From: Panorpa germanica
Taxonomy: Eukaryota > Arthropoda > Insecta > Mecoptera > Panorpidae
Length of the DNA stretch: 64,000 nucleotides
Assembly: GCA_963678705.1 (NCBI GenBank)
Contig: OY783203.1
Span: 7,626,001-7,690,000 of the forward strand
Reading direction: 5' to 3'
Below, piece after piece: positions 26,111 to 38,200 of this stretch. Below the pieces are notes generated by a model, which searched no databases, was not told the DNA's origin, and was given only the letters and a program-made list of their open reading frames with translations. A program made the position numbers and the translations under genes. The stretch's first letter is position 1. Every line of letters begins with the position of its first letter.

Positions 26111-26144
26111 ATGAGTCACTGCTGAACTCTCGTAAGTTGAACTA
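26111..26144 (-). repeat. MITE end fragment (GGCGGCGACT family)
   Basis: ATGAGTCACTGCTGAACTCT followed by CGTAAGTTGAACTA matches the outer TIR of the elements at 23476 and 44243. The remainder is missing. Confidence 0.45.
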
Positions 26145-28188
26145 CACATCGATATTTCAGTTATTAAAACATATATTAATCAGTTCAGGATTCAGTTTTC
26201 AGTAATCTTTACATGTACTTGTAAGTAATAACATTAATATAATTAGAGTTAGGTTAATATCTGTTCTTCTATTCAAAGAAATTATATCACAGAGTAATCC
26301 ATTAAATAGTAAATAATTATTGATAAACCAAATTAAAGCGTAGATGAATTGATAGGTAGAAAAGTCAGTATGATTGAGCCAATCTTGATTTATGTAGCAC
26401 AATAGTAGTGTAACATACACCTATAATAGTAGAATTATAACCATTAAAACAACATGACCGTTAAAGATTACATGACTTATTCAAAAATATATATTACACT
26501 ATTTACAAGAAATTTCAAGATTAAACTTAAACAATATCCTACTGTGAAAAGTGCTGCATCTGCACCTTGAAAGTTATAGTTCTTTAAAAATAAAAGGTTT
26601 AATACACCTAGTTTTATGTTTATAACTATAAAAAATGTCATAAAACTGCTCTATAACTTCAATGGTTAGCAAATTTTAGCTATATAGAACTATATCATAA
26701 AAAATGAGATCGAAACAATATTGGAAAGAGAAAGATGTATAGTTATTTCGTTCATTACTTTACGAATGGTTTCTTTAAGAAAATCTTGTTCCTTTTTTTA
26801 AAAATCTTACCTCATTCGCGGTAACTCGGTAAGTATCACAAATTGACATTCTAAATTATTTTAATGAAATTTAAATTTGTAGGTATTATGCAAATTATCG
26901 TGTTATATTTAAATATATTTATAAACAATAAAAATAGAAACAAAATCTATATTTATATACATTTTTCTTTTATTTGTTAAATGCTTTATATACAATAATA
27001 AAAATCGAAGGAGAATATCTTTATTTTTATGTATTTTTCTGTATGTATTTATGCTAATTTATAAATTCGTCGCCTCGGCATTCGCCAAGTTAAGTTAAGT
27101 TTGATTTAATAACAACTTTATTACTATTACCTAAAGTTTATTCAAAATATAGAAACATGAGACTATATTGAAAAATTGATGCATTCATGTCAGAATGAAA
27201 TCTGTCCAGTTATAATGAATTAGTATAAATTTGATCCCCTTTCCTAACCCTACGATAACCCTTAGCCATTTAGACAAGTTGTTAAAGTGGACCATCGTAC
27301 TAATCGTATTTATTATATATTACTACAGAAAAAATGGATAAATGTGAAAAATATTAGAAATCAATCATTTAACAACACAAAATAAAACTTGATTCTTGAT
27401 TTGCATAACTTCTTATTGAACAACCGGTGTTCTTCTGACGTATACGTATGATACACGTTTTATACAAAATTTGGAACGAGGTCACACTAAACATGATGTA
27501 CACAAAAAATATATAATTTTTTTATAGTGAAGGTGTATTATAATATAACACTTTCCTAACGCGTGATTAGTAAAGGGCGGAAATTTTTAGTAATTCACAT
27601 GAGCGAATTTTCAAATTTTCTGTTGCTTTGGCATTGATAGTAGCCCATTATTTATCCTAATAAAAATAAATAAATAAATCTATGCAGACATTATATTTAA
27701 AAAAATATACGATATAATCTAGTCCGTTGAATGACACAAAAGTGGACTACACTTGCGTCTTTCAAAGTAGCAGTAGTTAATAAGCATGTGAATTCGAATG
27801 ATATATATGAATATATTTAAGAATATATCTGCGTGCAATTAAATACAACTGATATTGTTAAACCACTGAAAGATTACTTATCCGGTAAAAAAACGCTAAC
27901 TTCAGCAATGGGGCTTCAGTTATTCTTTTACATATTACATCATTTGCACTTGTTAAATAAAAATGATTAATTGATTTTATTTTCATTCGAGATATAATGA
28001 AAATATTTAAATATACAGTAGACACCCCTATAACGCGAGTTCTATCAATGCAATGTGAAAAAACAGAAAATGTAAATATTACATAAAATAATGTGTTTTT
28101 CATAATAAAATCATCTATTATTTATAACTGAAAAGGTTTAATTATTTCCGTCGTAAACGTCGATTTATTTCCAATACTGTTAAATAGT

Positions 28189-28234
28189 AATGGAATTTGT
28201 GTGACGTAATTTATGTATGAGCGTATGACCCCTT
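28189..28234 (+). repeat. dispersed repeat D fragment
   Basis: ATGGAATTTGTGTGACGTAA, TTTATGTATGA and TGACCCCTTA match the family core described at 120-175. Confidence 0.5.
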
Positions 28235-29334
28235 AGTTTTATTAGCGTAAGTTCTGAATCACAGCTAAACGATGGCGCCCGTACTTAATAGTGGTATCTA
28301 TCTGCACTTGTTGCTTTAAAAAGTGATTCAATATTCTAATAACAAACAATCGGCTTTTATCGGCAAACAACCTCACTCTTAAGTTAAACGAATCATTTAA
28401 TTTATATAATAATTGTGATAAAAATAATTTAGATAAGAAAATTTTCTTGCTAGAAATACAACTCAACATTAATTAGGATAGTGCAGTAATTTGTTTAACA
28501 TATTAACATTCAAGGTCAAAAAAGTAATTAATAAAATTTCCATATACATAATTAAAAGGTTATAAAATAAAACACTAAAACGAATTGTTGTAATATGTAT
28601 GTTTTTCTTATTTGAAGGATTTACATCTTTTATTAATATAAGTACTCAAACGAACTAATTAAATCACATATAAAACTTCATATGTTTTCTATACAAGGTA
28701 TATTGAAAAATATTTAAATCTTTTAAGCCTCTCATGAAAATTAATACTTTTTTAATCCAAGCTTTTCCTCCTCTTTTATAATTCTGAATAGAATGAGGAT
28801 AATTATTATATGAAATAAATATAATTAAATAGAAGCGAAGGCAATTAAAGAGAATAACTACTCGTACTTTGACTAACAACTAATTATTAATGACATTGAC
28901 GTTACTGTTATACATTAGCATACATTAGAGAAATTATGGAACAATCACAGCTGATTAGTCGAACATTTGAACTGCAAGCACAGTGAACAGCGAACACTGA
29001 ACAGAAAACATGTGTTCTTGACGTCGAGTACAGTGGGAATTGGACTACAAATTAAAATTATGTGAGCATGGGCGTCCGCAGGCAAACTAGATAATCCCTA
29101 TGGCAAATTTACAGTGGATTGAAATCATGTTGTTAAATTATTTTGCTTCTCCATGTCAAATTTTTTGTCAGTGTGCACATCCTCACACTCTTACAACTTA
29201 ATTTGCCAAGGGACCAAAAAGAAAAGGTAATTTACCTCCAAGATAGTATTATTATTATTGTAATATTTTTGTCATTACATATCATTGTGCTTAATTACGT
29301 TTTGTGATCCTTACTCTATCTGACCATTCTCACT

Positions 29335-29490
29335 CTTCCAAAAAAAAAAAAAAAAGCAGATAAATTTAAACCCATACTGCATCTCTCTTCCTGCTACTCT
29401 CCCTCCTGTTCCTATTCTGTTCTTCTTTCTCTTTCCTCGCTCCATCTCTATCTCCGCCATTCATCGCTTCACTTAATTGTCTCCCTTCAA
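29335..29490 (-). mobile_element. LINE 3' end fragment
   Basis: On the minus strand ATGGCGGAGATAGAGATGGA, GGAAAGAGAAAG and ACAGGAGGGAGAGTAGCAGG match the end of the LINE fragment at 62062-62415. Both end close to a T-run. The last codons read MAEIEMERGKRK..., a basic and acidic C-terminal tail. It is heavily 5'-truncated. Confidence 0.6.
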
Positions 29491-30860
29491 TAACTACAAA
29501 ATCTTCTTTTCACTGTTTACTCTTTTCTCGCATGAATACTTAATGTGCTCTAGCGCTTCTATATCTCTCTAGCACACCAAGATAGTATATATTGATAATA
29601 GAACTTGGTGATATTTTTATTTTTGAGCCTCACAAATATTAGACCATTCTCTGAGAGGCACTGTATACATCTGTACGTATTCAAGTAAATTCGAGCTTGG
29701 ACCAGTATGTTTCGATCTAGAACTATACCGAAACTAGACCCCAAGAATCTATTTGAATTCTAGTCACTGGGTAAAATTAATTTCGCGCGCGAATTAAACC
29801 CTCGCCTTGAAGATAAGCTCCAAAAACTTGGTTCAGATACAATTCATTTCGAGTTAGATATTTTAGACTAGATAATTGTGGTATGGCCCTATATTAGTGC
29901 CCCATATCCTTTTCAATTTTGGGACGCCTCTGATTCAGCCTAATTAGTTAAATGATACATTCAGAGCTGGATCTATAGAAAATTTATAACGTACATGACA
30001 TTAATCCTATTTTAAAAAGAATAATATTAGTGTTATGAAATTTTCATAGCACCCCTTATAGCAATATGTTAAATAATAAGTTATTTTTATTTAATTACTT
30101 ATAAATTATGAAAGTAATTAGTCAACACCTACATATACAATATATTAATTAAGTATAAAATAAATAACATTTTAGGTGCGGTGTTAGTTTACAATTAGTC
30201 AGTGACTTGCAAGTGCCCTAACTCATAGTCGTATATTTTACCAAATCATTATACTTGTAATCAAATTTGGCGATATTAATTGTTTGCATGACTATACATT
30301 TCATACTAATTTGACGACAATATTTAAAATGTACGTATAACAAACATAATAACCATTGCCCTAATTAAGTTTTTTCTTTCATCCTAAATGTTTACCATAC
30401 ATGTTATAATTAGTTAAGTGTATATTGTACATTGTACGTCGCGTATCCAACAATATTTTCATTAATAATGTTGCCTTTACCTTCTAACTGTAGGCGTTAA
30501 ATATAATGAGTAGGAAAACTTTTCTTTTTTTTTAAATACCATTTTTTTTTATTCATATCACCGTATTACGTACTCGTATAGTAGATAAGAGAATATATTA
30601 GATAAAAACACAACACAAACCAAAAAAATTATATCCATGTTTATACCACCTACACACTGCGTTCGATGTCCGAAATAAATTCAATTAATGGGCGGCATAT
30701 TTAAAATTCATAAAAATATTTTTTTAACATAATCTTTTTTGACTAATCTAAAACTAGAATTAGAATTATAGAAAATAGCACCAAGTAAATTATTTTTAAA
30801 TAATAAATAAAACATTTATAATAACAGAAAAATAATTAAAATAAACCAAATTATTTTCCA

Positions 30861-31119
30861 ATTTATTTATTTTACGTTGGCCTATTTCCGATGTTGAGTC
30901 AAAGATGACCTCCTACTATGTTTTCAGTTTTTGTAATGTCGTCGCTTATATATGTGTACATCATTACTGCCTAATAAGTTTATGATTATGTATGAACATA
31001 ATCAATTTAACTTGATAACAACCAAACATAGAAAATAATATTCTGATGTGGGGATCAAACCCGAAGACACAGAACACCACCAATCAAGCACCAATGTTCT
31101 CGCCTACTATGTAGTCTAT
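30861..31119 (-). mobile_element. tRNA-derived SINE, near full length
   Basis: The minus-strand order is GACTACATAGTAGGCGAGAA (head), TGTCTTCGGGTTTGATCCCC (B box), GTTTGGTTGTTATCAAG, ATAAACTTATTAGGCAG, CATAGTAGGAGGTCATC and CAACATCGGAAATAGGCC plus an A-rich tail. It is one of the most complete copies in the window. Confidence 0.75.
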
Positions 31120-31225
31120 TTTCTATTCTGGCAATTGCCTAAACAAAAAATGCAACTACAGCCCATTCTCTCCTACTGAGTTTTACTTTTAATTTTATGT
31201 TTAATAATGTTGTGTTTATGTTTAA

Positions 31226-31385
31226 TTTTGTTGTGTCGTATTTGTATGTATCTAAATACTTTTGAATAGTGATTGTGCACATATCTGTTCATGATGTCAC
31301 CATCAAAACCATGCAACCAAGCATTCCCTGCGACCGATAAACATAATCATTCAAAATGTGCTCAAAACAGTTTAGCTTCGTTCGT
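31226..31385 (-). repeat. dispersed repeat E, inverted copy
   Basis: TACTTTTGAATAGTGATTGT, GTGCACATATCTGTTCATGA and TGTCACCATCAAAACCATGC are the reverse complement of 11400-11515. The match extends to TGTGCTCAAAACAGTTTAGC at the far side. Confidence 0.5.
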
Positions 31386-31600
31386 GCCGTGTTTTTTCTA
31401 TCACTCGTATACACGTCCGTTCTCTCAAAAATAATTATATTAAAAATATTAATTTATAATACATAAAGATAGTAATTATTATTAAATAAAATAATTTACT
31501 GACGAACGACGCCTGATTTCACGAGTTGACACTGACATTTAAGATGAAAACATAAATAGCACTACAAAATTGCTATTTCTTCGAACATAATCGTATGTGA

Positions 31601-31705
31601 CAACATACGCCTAATAAGCTTTGTCATTATGATATAACATAATCCAATTTGTCGTCTGTGAAAGGACTCGACATCATAAATAGGCCACCGTTAAATAAAC
31701 TAAAG
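31601..31705. mobile_element. rearranged SINE fragment
   Basis: The first half (ACAACATACGCCTAATAAGC to ATAATCCAATTT) reads like the SINE middle in reverse. The second half (GTCGTCTGTGAAAGGACTCG, then CATAAATAGGCCACCGTTAA) is the SINE tail in forward orientation. The head is absent, so one arm has been inverted. Confidence 0.45.
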
Positions 31706-31923
31706 AGCTACTCTCTTTTTTAAAGATGTTTAAATGTTGGCCTGCAAGATAGACTTAGTTACAGATAAACTTAAATTTTAGAAAACCAATAAAGTTTTCC
31801 AAAATTTCCAAAGAACAATTTTGTTACAACTTATTCGATAAAAAATAAAACAAATTTATTACATGATCGTTGTAATAAGGATAGAGGTAAATATTTACTA
31901 ATAGACATAATTTTGTTCACATA

Positions 31924-31944
31924 ATGAAGCAAGCTGATAGCTGA
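31924..31944 (+). promoter_or_regulatory. short upstream ORF before the CRAL-TRIO start
   Basis: ATG AAG CAA GCT GAT AGC TGA encodes six residues in another frame and stops 7 bases before the main start codon. If the transcript begins upstream of it, it could reduce initiation at the main ATG. Whether it is in the mRNA is unknown. Confidence 0.4.
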
Positions 31945-31951
31945 TAAAATA

Positions 31952-32280
31952 ATGGATATTACAAAACCCGATCCATTTCTCCCCCATCCAACATCTCGGG
32001 AACTTGCTACTATACACGCAACTTTAGGGTTAACTCATGGGAAATTAGATCAAGATGTACGGGAGCTACTGGAATACGCAAGAACGGTAAAAGGTGCACC
32101 GTCTTTAACGGATCCCTGCGATGAAGACTTCGTAATGCGGTACCTGGTGCTTTGTGCTAATAATATGACGCTAGCTAAAACAGCTATTCAATATTACTTT
32201 AAAGCAAGATGTGACATGGAAGAGTTTTTTGGTGACAATGATCCGATTAAATCTAATATTCAGAAAAGCTTTGATGTTTT
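31952..32280 (+). CDS. CRAL-TRIO gene, exon 1
   Basis: Encodes residues 1-109 and two bases of codon 110. It begins MDITKPDPFLPHPTSRELAT, the proline-containing opening common in insect family members, then the helical CRAL-TRIO-N region. The donor GTAAGT follows at 32281 and the intron is phase 2. Reading on would give only Leu and a stop, which agrees with splicing here. Confidence 0.92.
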
Positions 32281-35200
32281 GTAAGTAAAATGTTTTTATT
32301 TTAATCTTTTATATACTTAAAAAGTTTAAATGTAGAAGTATGAAGAAAGAAGCTAAAAGAATCTTGATAATAATTTTGGATAAATTTTAAATTAGTTAGT
32401 CAACCGTAGCTTTGTTATATTCCATCAGTACTTACTTTGATCTTTATAATTAATGTAATATAATAAAATAATCAGTCGGTACCGTAGTTGAGATAATTGA
32501 AGTGATAACGTTTCAATGCTTGGAGACTCATTGATTGTCAGGTGTAATGTGCTTTGGGTTAATAGTGTTCTGTTGATACTGTGATATTTGATCTCAAACG
32601 GGATAAAAATTTAACTTAAATCTAACTTAATAACAACCAAACCCAGAAAGTATAAAGTATCATTCCCACTACCTGCTTTAATTTAATTTTATATTTAATT
32701 TAAATTGTTTAACATATGGCAATGCACGTGGTCATTCACAGTACCATTTTTAATTTAATTTATTTTTTAAGTTGTCTTAGTTTTTTTTAGAACCTTACAA
32801 GGTCCAATGTTTTAAATTAAAAATATTAAATTAAGATAAGCTATATTATATTCTAACCTCCAAAATATGACAATCTGTCAAAATGCAGTAGAATTTATAT
32901 TTAAAAGAAGTTTAATGTCCGTTTGTCAAAAATAAAGAAATAAAAACAATTTCTATTACTAATTGTTATTAAAAACAGTTATTTTAATTTTAATTAACTA
33001 AACTCAAATTAAGGGGTTAGGGGTACTCAGAGGCCTGAAAAAATGATGATTTTCAATAATTTTTTTTTTGTAGTTAATTACTTTATTTGACAAAAATAAA
33101 AACATATCTTTATTAGAACACGTTTCGATTTGACTTCACGAAAATTTCAAAAAAAAAAATTAATAATTTAAAAAGTTATCGCTGTTTTGGTAGAGCCTGT
33201 TCCTCCCGAAGTCCTTTGCGGTGATCATCATAAGTCCTTGGAGATTCATCTAAAATCAATCGGACAAGAAAAATTAGTTTTATTAATAGATAATCTTGTG
33301 CCTGATCGAAGCTTTTTTTTTTTTTTTTGAAATTAACAAAATGGCGGCCTAAGGAAATTTTTTCCAAATTTTCAAGAAAAAAACCGACAGTTTATTGTTA
33401 AAAAAAAATCGAAATTTTTGAAAAAAAAGAAATCCTTCGATCAGGCACGAGTTTTTAATGTATTTCAAAAGTACAAGAAATTTTATTGAAATCTACCGAG
33501 CAGTTTTTAAGTTACAGTGATCACCAGTTCAGAAAACATAGTTTTCAGAAAAACGCATTTAAAGTTTTGCTATGGATTTATGTCGAATTATAAGAATTAT
33601 TTAATAACTTACACTGAGTCATCTATTCCTGGACCATATAATAGCTCTTCAGCCGTCATAGCAGCTTCCAAAATATCGATTTGCTGGTGCCTACGTTGCA
33701 ATCGACCTTCTCGGGTGTTATCATTAGCGCGCTTATCTGCTACTTTGATACGTGCAGCATCCATTCTTTCTGCATACCGATGAGATACTCTGGTATACCT
33801 TTGGTCATTGTTAAATAACTCGAAAAGAATTTGTCGGATTCACTTCAAATTTTCACACAATATTTTTAAAATATTATACTTTAAGAAAATGCAAAAAAAA
33901 AAAAAATCGATTTTTTTAAATTCTGACTACCCCTAACCCCTTAAAACACGAATGTGACTAGGATTGCCTATTCTGAAAACCTGAAATCTAGATTAAAATA
34001 TTAGATAAAAACAGTAAATTAAATATCAAAATAGTGAGTGGGAATGAGGCTTTACTCTACTCCGGGGATGAAAGACGAAGACACAGTAGTCATCGTCAAA
34101 CTTCAATGCTCTTGCACACTGTGTTGTCCAAAGAGGCCTTTAAATTGATAAGGTTAAAAGTTCACAGTACAATAATAAAATAATAAAAATAACAAACAAT
34201 ACATAACAAAAGCAGCTGGTCAATGTAGCATTCTATTTTATTTCTTAATTATGTCTTCAATCTAATATATTTGATGGAAATTTTCCATAATTCAAGAAGT
34301 AGATTACTTACTCAGGATACTCAGGACAGTGTTTGTAAACTAATAACAGTAAATAACCGTTTTCCAGTGGACGGCTCCCTAGTGACTATTCGTATGAATT
34401 TTAATCAAATTTTAAGTAGAACAATGCACCATAGATAGAATTATAAAGTTGGTGTTAATAGTTAATACACACTATCATGCATTGCATTGTGATTGACGCT
34501 ACGCTGCCAAGTTGCCAGTGAGTTGCTGCAAGACCGATATAATCTGTATGTTTTCTTCATTTTGTAACCTTTATAACATGATTAACCACCGTTTATGCTA
34601 GCCGCATGATATGAGACTAATTACAATCTCAGTTTAAAAGAATTAATATTGATAATATTAAAACAGAAGAAATTTAAGTTTCTCTTTCAATTCAAAGTTC
34701 TATTAAAAACTTTTGATTTTATTTATCTACTCCCACAGTTCAATTATACAAACATAATATAATTTAATTTTTAGATCATTTAAATTTTTTCAGTATCTCC
34801 ATCATACAAAATTTTTTTTGTTTGATACAGAATTTTGTATGGTAGCTCGAAAACAACTCTAGTTCTGTTTTTGAAAATTAGCTTATTTGTAAAGAAAAGT
34901 TTTAGACTTCTCGGGCCCTCGGATTTCCCTTAGAATATCTTTCAATATTATTCAAAAATTGCTAAAAGCGGCGTTGAGTAAATTAGGAAACTTTGAAGAA
35001 AGTTTAAATTTTGTATCGATTAAATAATTCTCAAAACTTCGCATAAAATTTGAAAATTGAAAATATTTTTTATTTTGTTGAAGAAATGAACCTGTTAAAA
35101 ATGATATTCAAGGAAAATATTTTGATTTAAAAATATAGTACGAGTATTTAAAGTTGAAATTTAAATGAAATATCTCAAACAAATGAACGCTGGTACATAT

Positions 35201-38200
35201 ATAATGTACAATATTCTGTGTGCGCACATGTTAAGTGTTTATGATATGTATTGTTACTTAGTAATTAGATTTTGGAGTTTAGATGTGGATAATGATGTAT
35301 TTATGCTTAGTATTATTGCAAATACAAACATCAAAGCAAATAATGAAATTATGGTTAGGTTCCTAGTTTACCGACTCGTTATTACTCCTGTATAACTACG
35401 TTTTGTGTTAGTGTTATACTCAATTCAATTATCCACAATGATCCTTCCGTTTGTAACACAACACACATTTCTAGAATATACTCATAAATATATTGACAAG
35501 TTAATTGGCTTCAAGCACAATAATTAATTTGGAATTATTAATAAAATATTTCAATGTGTATATACTGGTATGATATATGCTAAAGCATTGTTACTTTTTG
35601 TGCTTGTCTACACTGTAAAAAACATTAACACATTTACTAAATATTTACGAATAAGATAAAAAAAATTCACAGACGATTTTTTACATGCAATATTGGTAGT
35701 TTCTTTTATACATCACTGCCTAATAATAATATGGGAACGAACACAAAACACAAAAAATATATAGTTCAAATTACGAGAGTTCGGCGGCGACTCATACTTA
35801 AAACAAGTGGTGGGGTATAAACTGCCGAGTGCCGGTATAAACTTTTAAAAAAAGTGGCGTCACAAAGCTTCTACACACCTCTCTTCTAACTAATGAATGA
35901 CCCCTCAGTTATAACTTTTTCATGATGCTTTGGGTAAATTTCTACTCTCATAGTTGGACACAAATATAAATTGTAAATGCCCTAGCCGGCACACCGTTTC
36001 GAAGTAAATGGAAACAAGAATACACAAAAGGAGATGACGACTGATAATGAATTAAGTTTAACAAACGTGCACTGCTGACAATTGCACTGAGGTAAAATTC
36101 TTTTTGCGACAACAACAATTCTAATTTTAGGGTCCTTCCTATAGATAGGGATACGTACACAGTAAAACTGTGTCAGCTTTTTTGTAATTTCTTAACAGTG
36201 TGATTACGAGTATAACAGTATTAATTAGTTTATTTCAATATTTAGGGCACGATGTTTGTTTCTGAAACGTGTTAACTATTCTCTATTGATATACCGGTAC
36301 GAGTATATGTTCAGTGTTGAGAACTGAGGAAGAAACGCATTGATAATTGGTTTTAGTTCTAGACGTTTGGTTCAGGTTAAGTAATATTGCTTGAAACCTG
36401 ATTAATCAAGGTCGTTTAGTACTGGTAGTCCTCAGGCTGTAGTGTAGTGGTGTGAGATAACCTTGCCATGGGCGGAAATAATACAACGGTTGAACTATAC
36501 GAGTGTATAAGTTAATTAAATGCAGATTTACACCACAATATTACACTGGTGTTGAATTTTTCTGGTAAAATGATTATCGAATATTATTATAATTTATGAT
36601 ATGATGATAATGGAGTATTAGAATATTAAATTATTATAATTTTGTATTGGGTATTTATAATATAGAATAAATTGTGAGATTGTAAAGACAGTCAATTAAT
36701 AAATAATAATTAAATAATTAATGACAGTCAATTAATAATTAAGACGGTGAAATTATTCCTAAAATCGTTAAAAAAAGAATGAGTTATACTTCGCGTAAAG
36801 CACAAAATTAATAGGGCAGTTTCATAAGTCTTGTACAATTTTCTATTAAGAAAATATTGTCCTTTTGGTGACACTTTTTATAACTTCTATTGAATCAGGA
36901 GTTTTTACAAAAAATAAACTTTTAACCTCAGATGCGCAATTTCATTTAATTACTCACAATAATATAGAAGCTATAAGTGAATAGCAGCCGTCGCATCTGG
37001 ACGCACTATTATAAGTAATGTAGTAATGTAATAACTAATATTATTATAATACCGTTCAAGCAAAGCAATGGCTTGACAAGTGTTATTTGGGCTCGGTATT
37101 TTTCTGATTTCAGATTTTTTCATTGTTTTGGTAATTACAAAAATAGCGTCACTAAAACGTAACGTCACTAAATCGTATAATGTTAACCACTGTAATTCGT
37201 AAACTGAAGGTCGAAATGTCATGAAATTTTGGCACATATCGTTTGAAGGTTGGTATTATCTAAAAATCATATGGATTTGTCATTAGTAGCCCCATCTATA
37301 TGTCATTCGACTAACTTATTGAGTGACGTGTTATAAACGGAGCTCGATGTTTAAAAAATCAAAAGAATTTTGAAATATATACAACTGAATTTTTAATTAT
37401 TTGTGCCAGTGGGTAAAGTATAACGCGCATTGAGCCCTGCGCACGTGTATAACCATAAAGTGCTTTTAGCTACGACTTTGCCCCTTTGTACTTACAACAA
37501 TTATATACTCGTATGTAAGGTATTTCAATTTTAAGCAAATATGTTATTTATTATTCAAAAGCATATTTAAGGTACGTATAAACAGAAGATTCCTGCAAAG
37601 GGTATTTTTCAAGGATTGAGGATTATGATGTATATGTTTATGAATTGTTAACGTGATAAGAATAATTGAATTCAAAGTTCAAACAGAATGGAATATTAGG
37701 AGACGAGAACTAAAATATCGTTTGGTTTTATTTGCAAAACAAACAGCCTTTGAGATAATACCTGTCAGTGGAATTTAAAATCTACAGAAAATTATCCGAT
37801 GAAATTAGAAGTGAAAATAAATCAGTTCAATTTAAGTTAAGTATGAGAGTACTTAATCAACTTAATACTGTAAGATACATTCATTAAGTATTCTAAACGT
37901 TAATTGGCTACTTAATTATGTATATGTATTATAAATTCTTATATATATTGTGAATATACGTATAGTATATTCATGAAATTTTACATAATTATAATTTGTT
38001 TAATATTATTAGCACTATAAAATATTAAAATTAAATAAAAATTGTAAGTATTAGAAGATGTAAGTATATTTCAATCAATAATTATTATTGTGGGCGTCTG
38101 CAGAGAGAGAGAGAGAGAAAGCACTGGTATAATGAAAATACAAATTTGAGATTTTTTAAAAAAAAAAGAGTAATATTTTAAATATTATATAAATTTAATC

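Larger units (their letters stand above)
23691..30860. other. AT-rich intergenic stretch, nearly featureless
   Basis: About 7 kb of very AT-rich DNA. I see only an end fragment of the GGCGGCGACT MITE family (26111-26144), a repeat D fragment (28189-28234) and a reverse LINE tail (29335-29490). No gene, RNA gene or strong open frame is recognised. Confidence 0.55.
31120..31951. other. 5' flank of the CRAL-TRIO gene
   Basis: Contains the inverted copy of repeat E (31226-31385), a rearranged SINE piece (31601-31705) and AT-rich DNA up to the start codon. I see no convincing TATA box or initiator. A 5' untranslated exon further upstream is possible because the sequence just before the start has no clear promoter. 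Confidence 0.5.
32660..34047. mobile_element. 1.39-kb TIR element inserted in a SINE
   Basis: Begins TCATTCCCACTACCTG and ends with AGTGAGTGGGAATGA, its inverse over at least 12 bases. Weaker pairing continues through TTTAATTTAA-like DNA. The same end (TCATTCCCACTCACTG) starts the block at 20281, so it belongs to a family. A target duplication is not clear. Without the TTAA element inside it, it would be about 0.46 kb long and non-coding. Confidence 0.65.

Noticed and set aside
33517-33783. 88-codon plus-strand frame in intron 1
   Set aside because: It is the antisense of the transposase-tail frame at 33609-33839, whose codon pattern and ending fit a transposase better.
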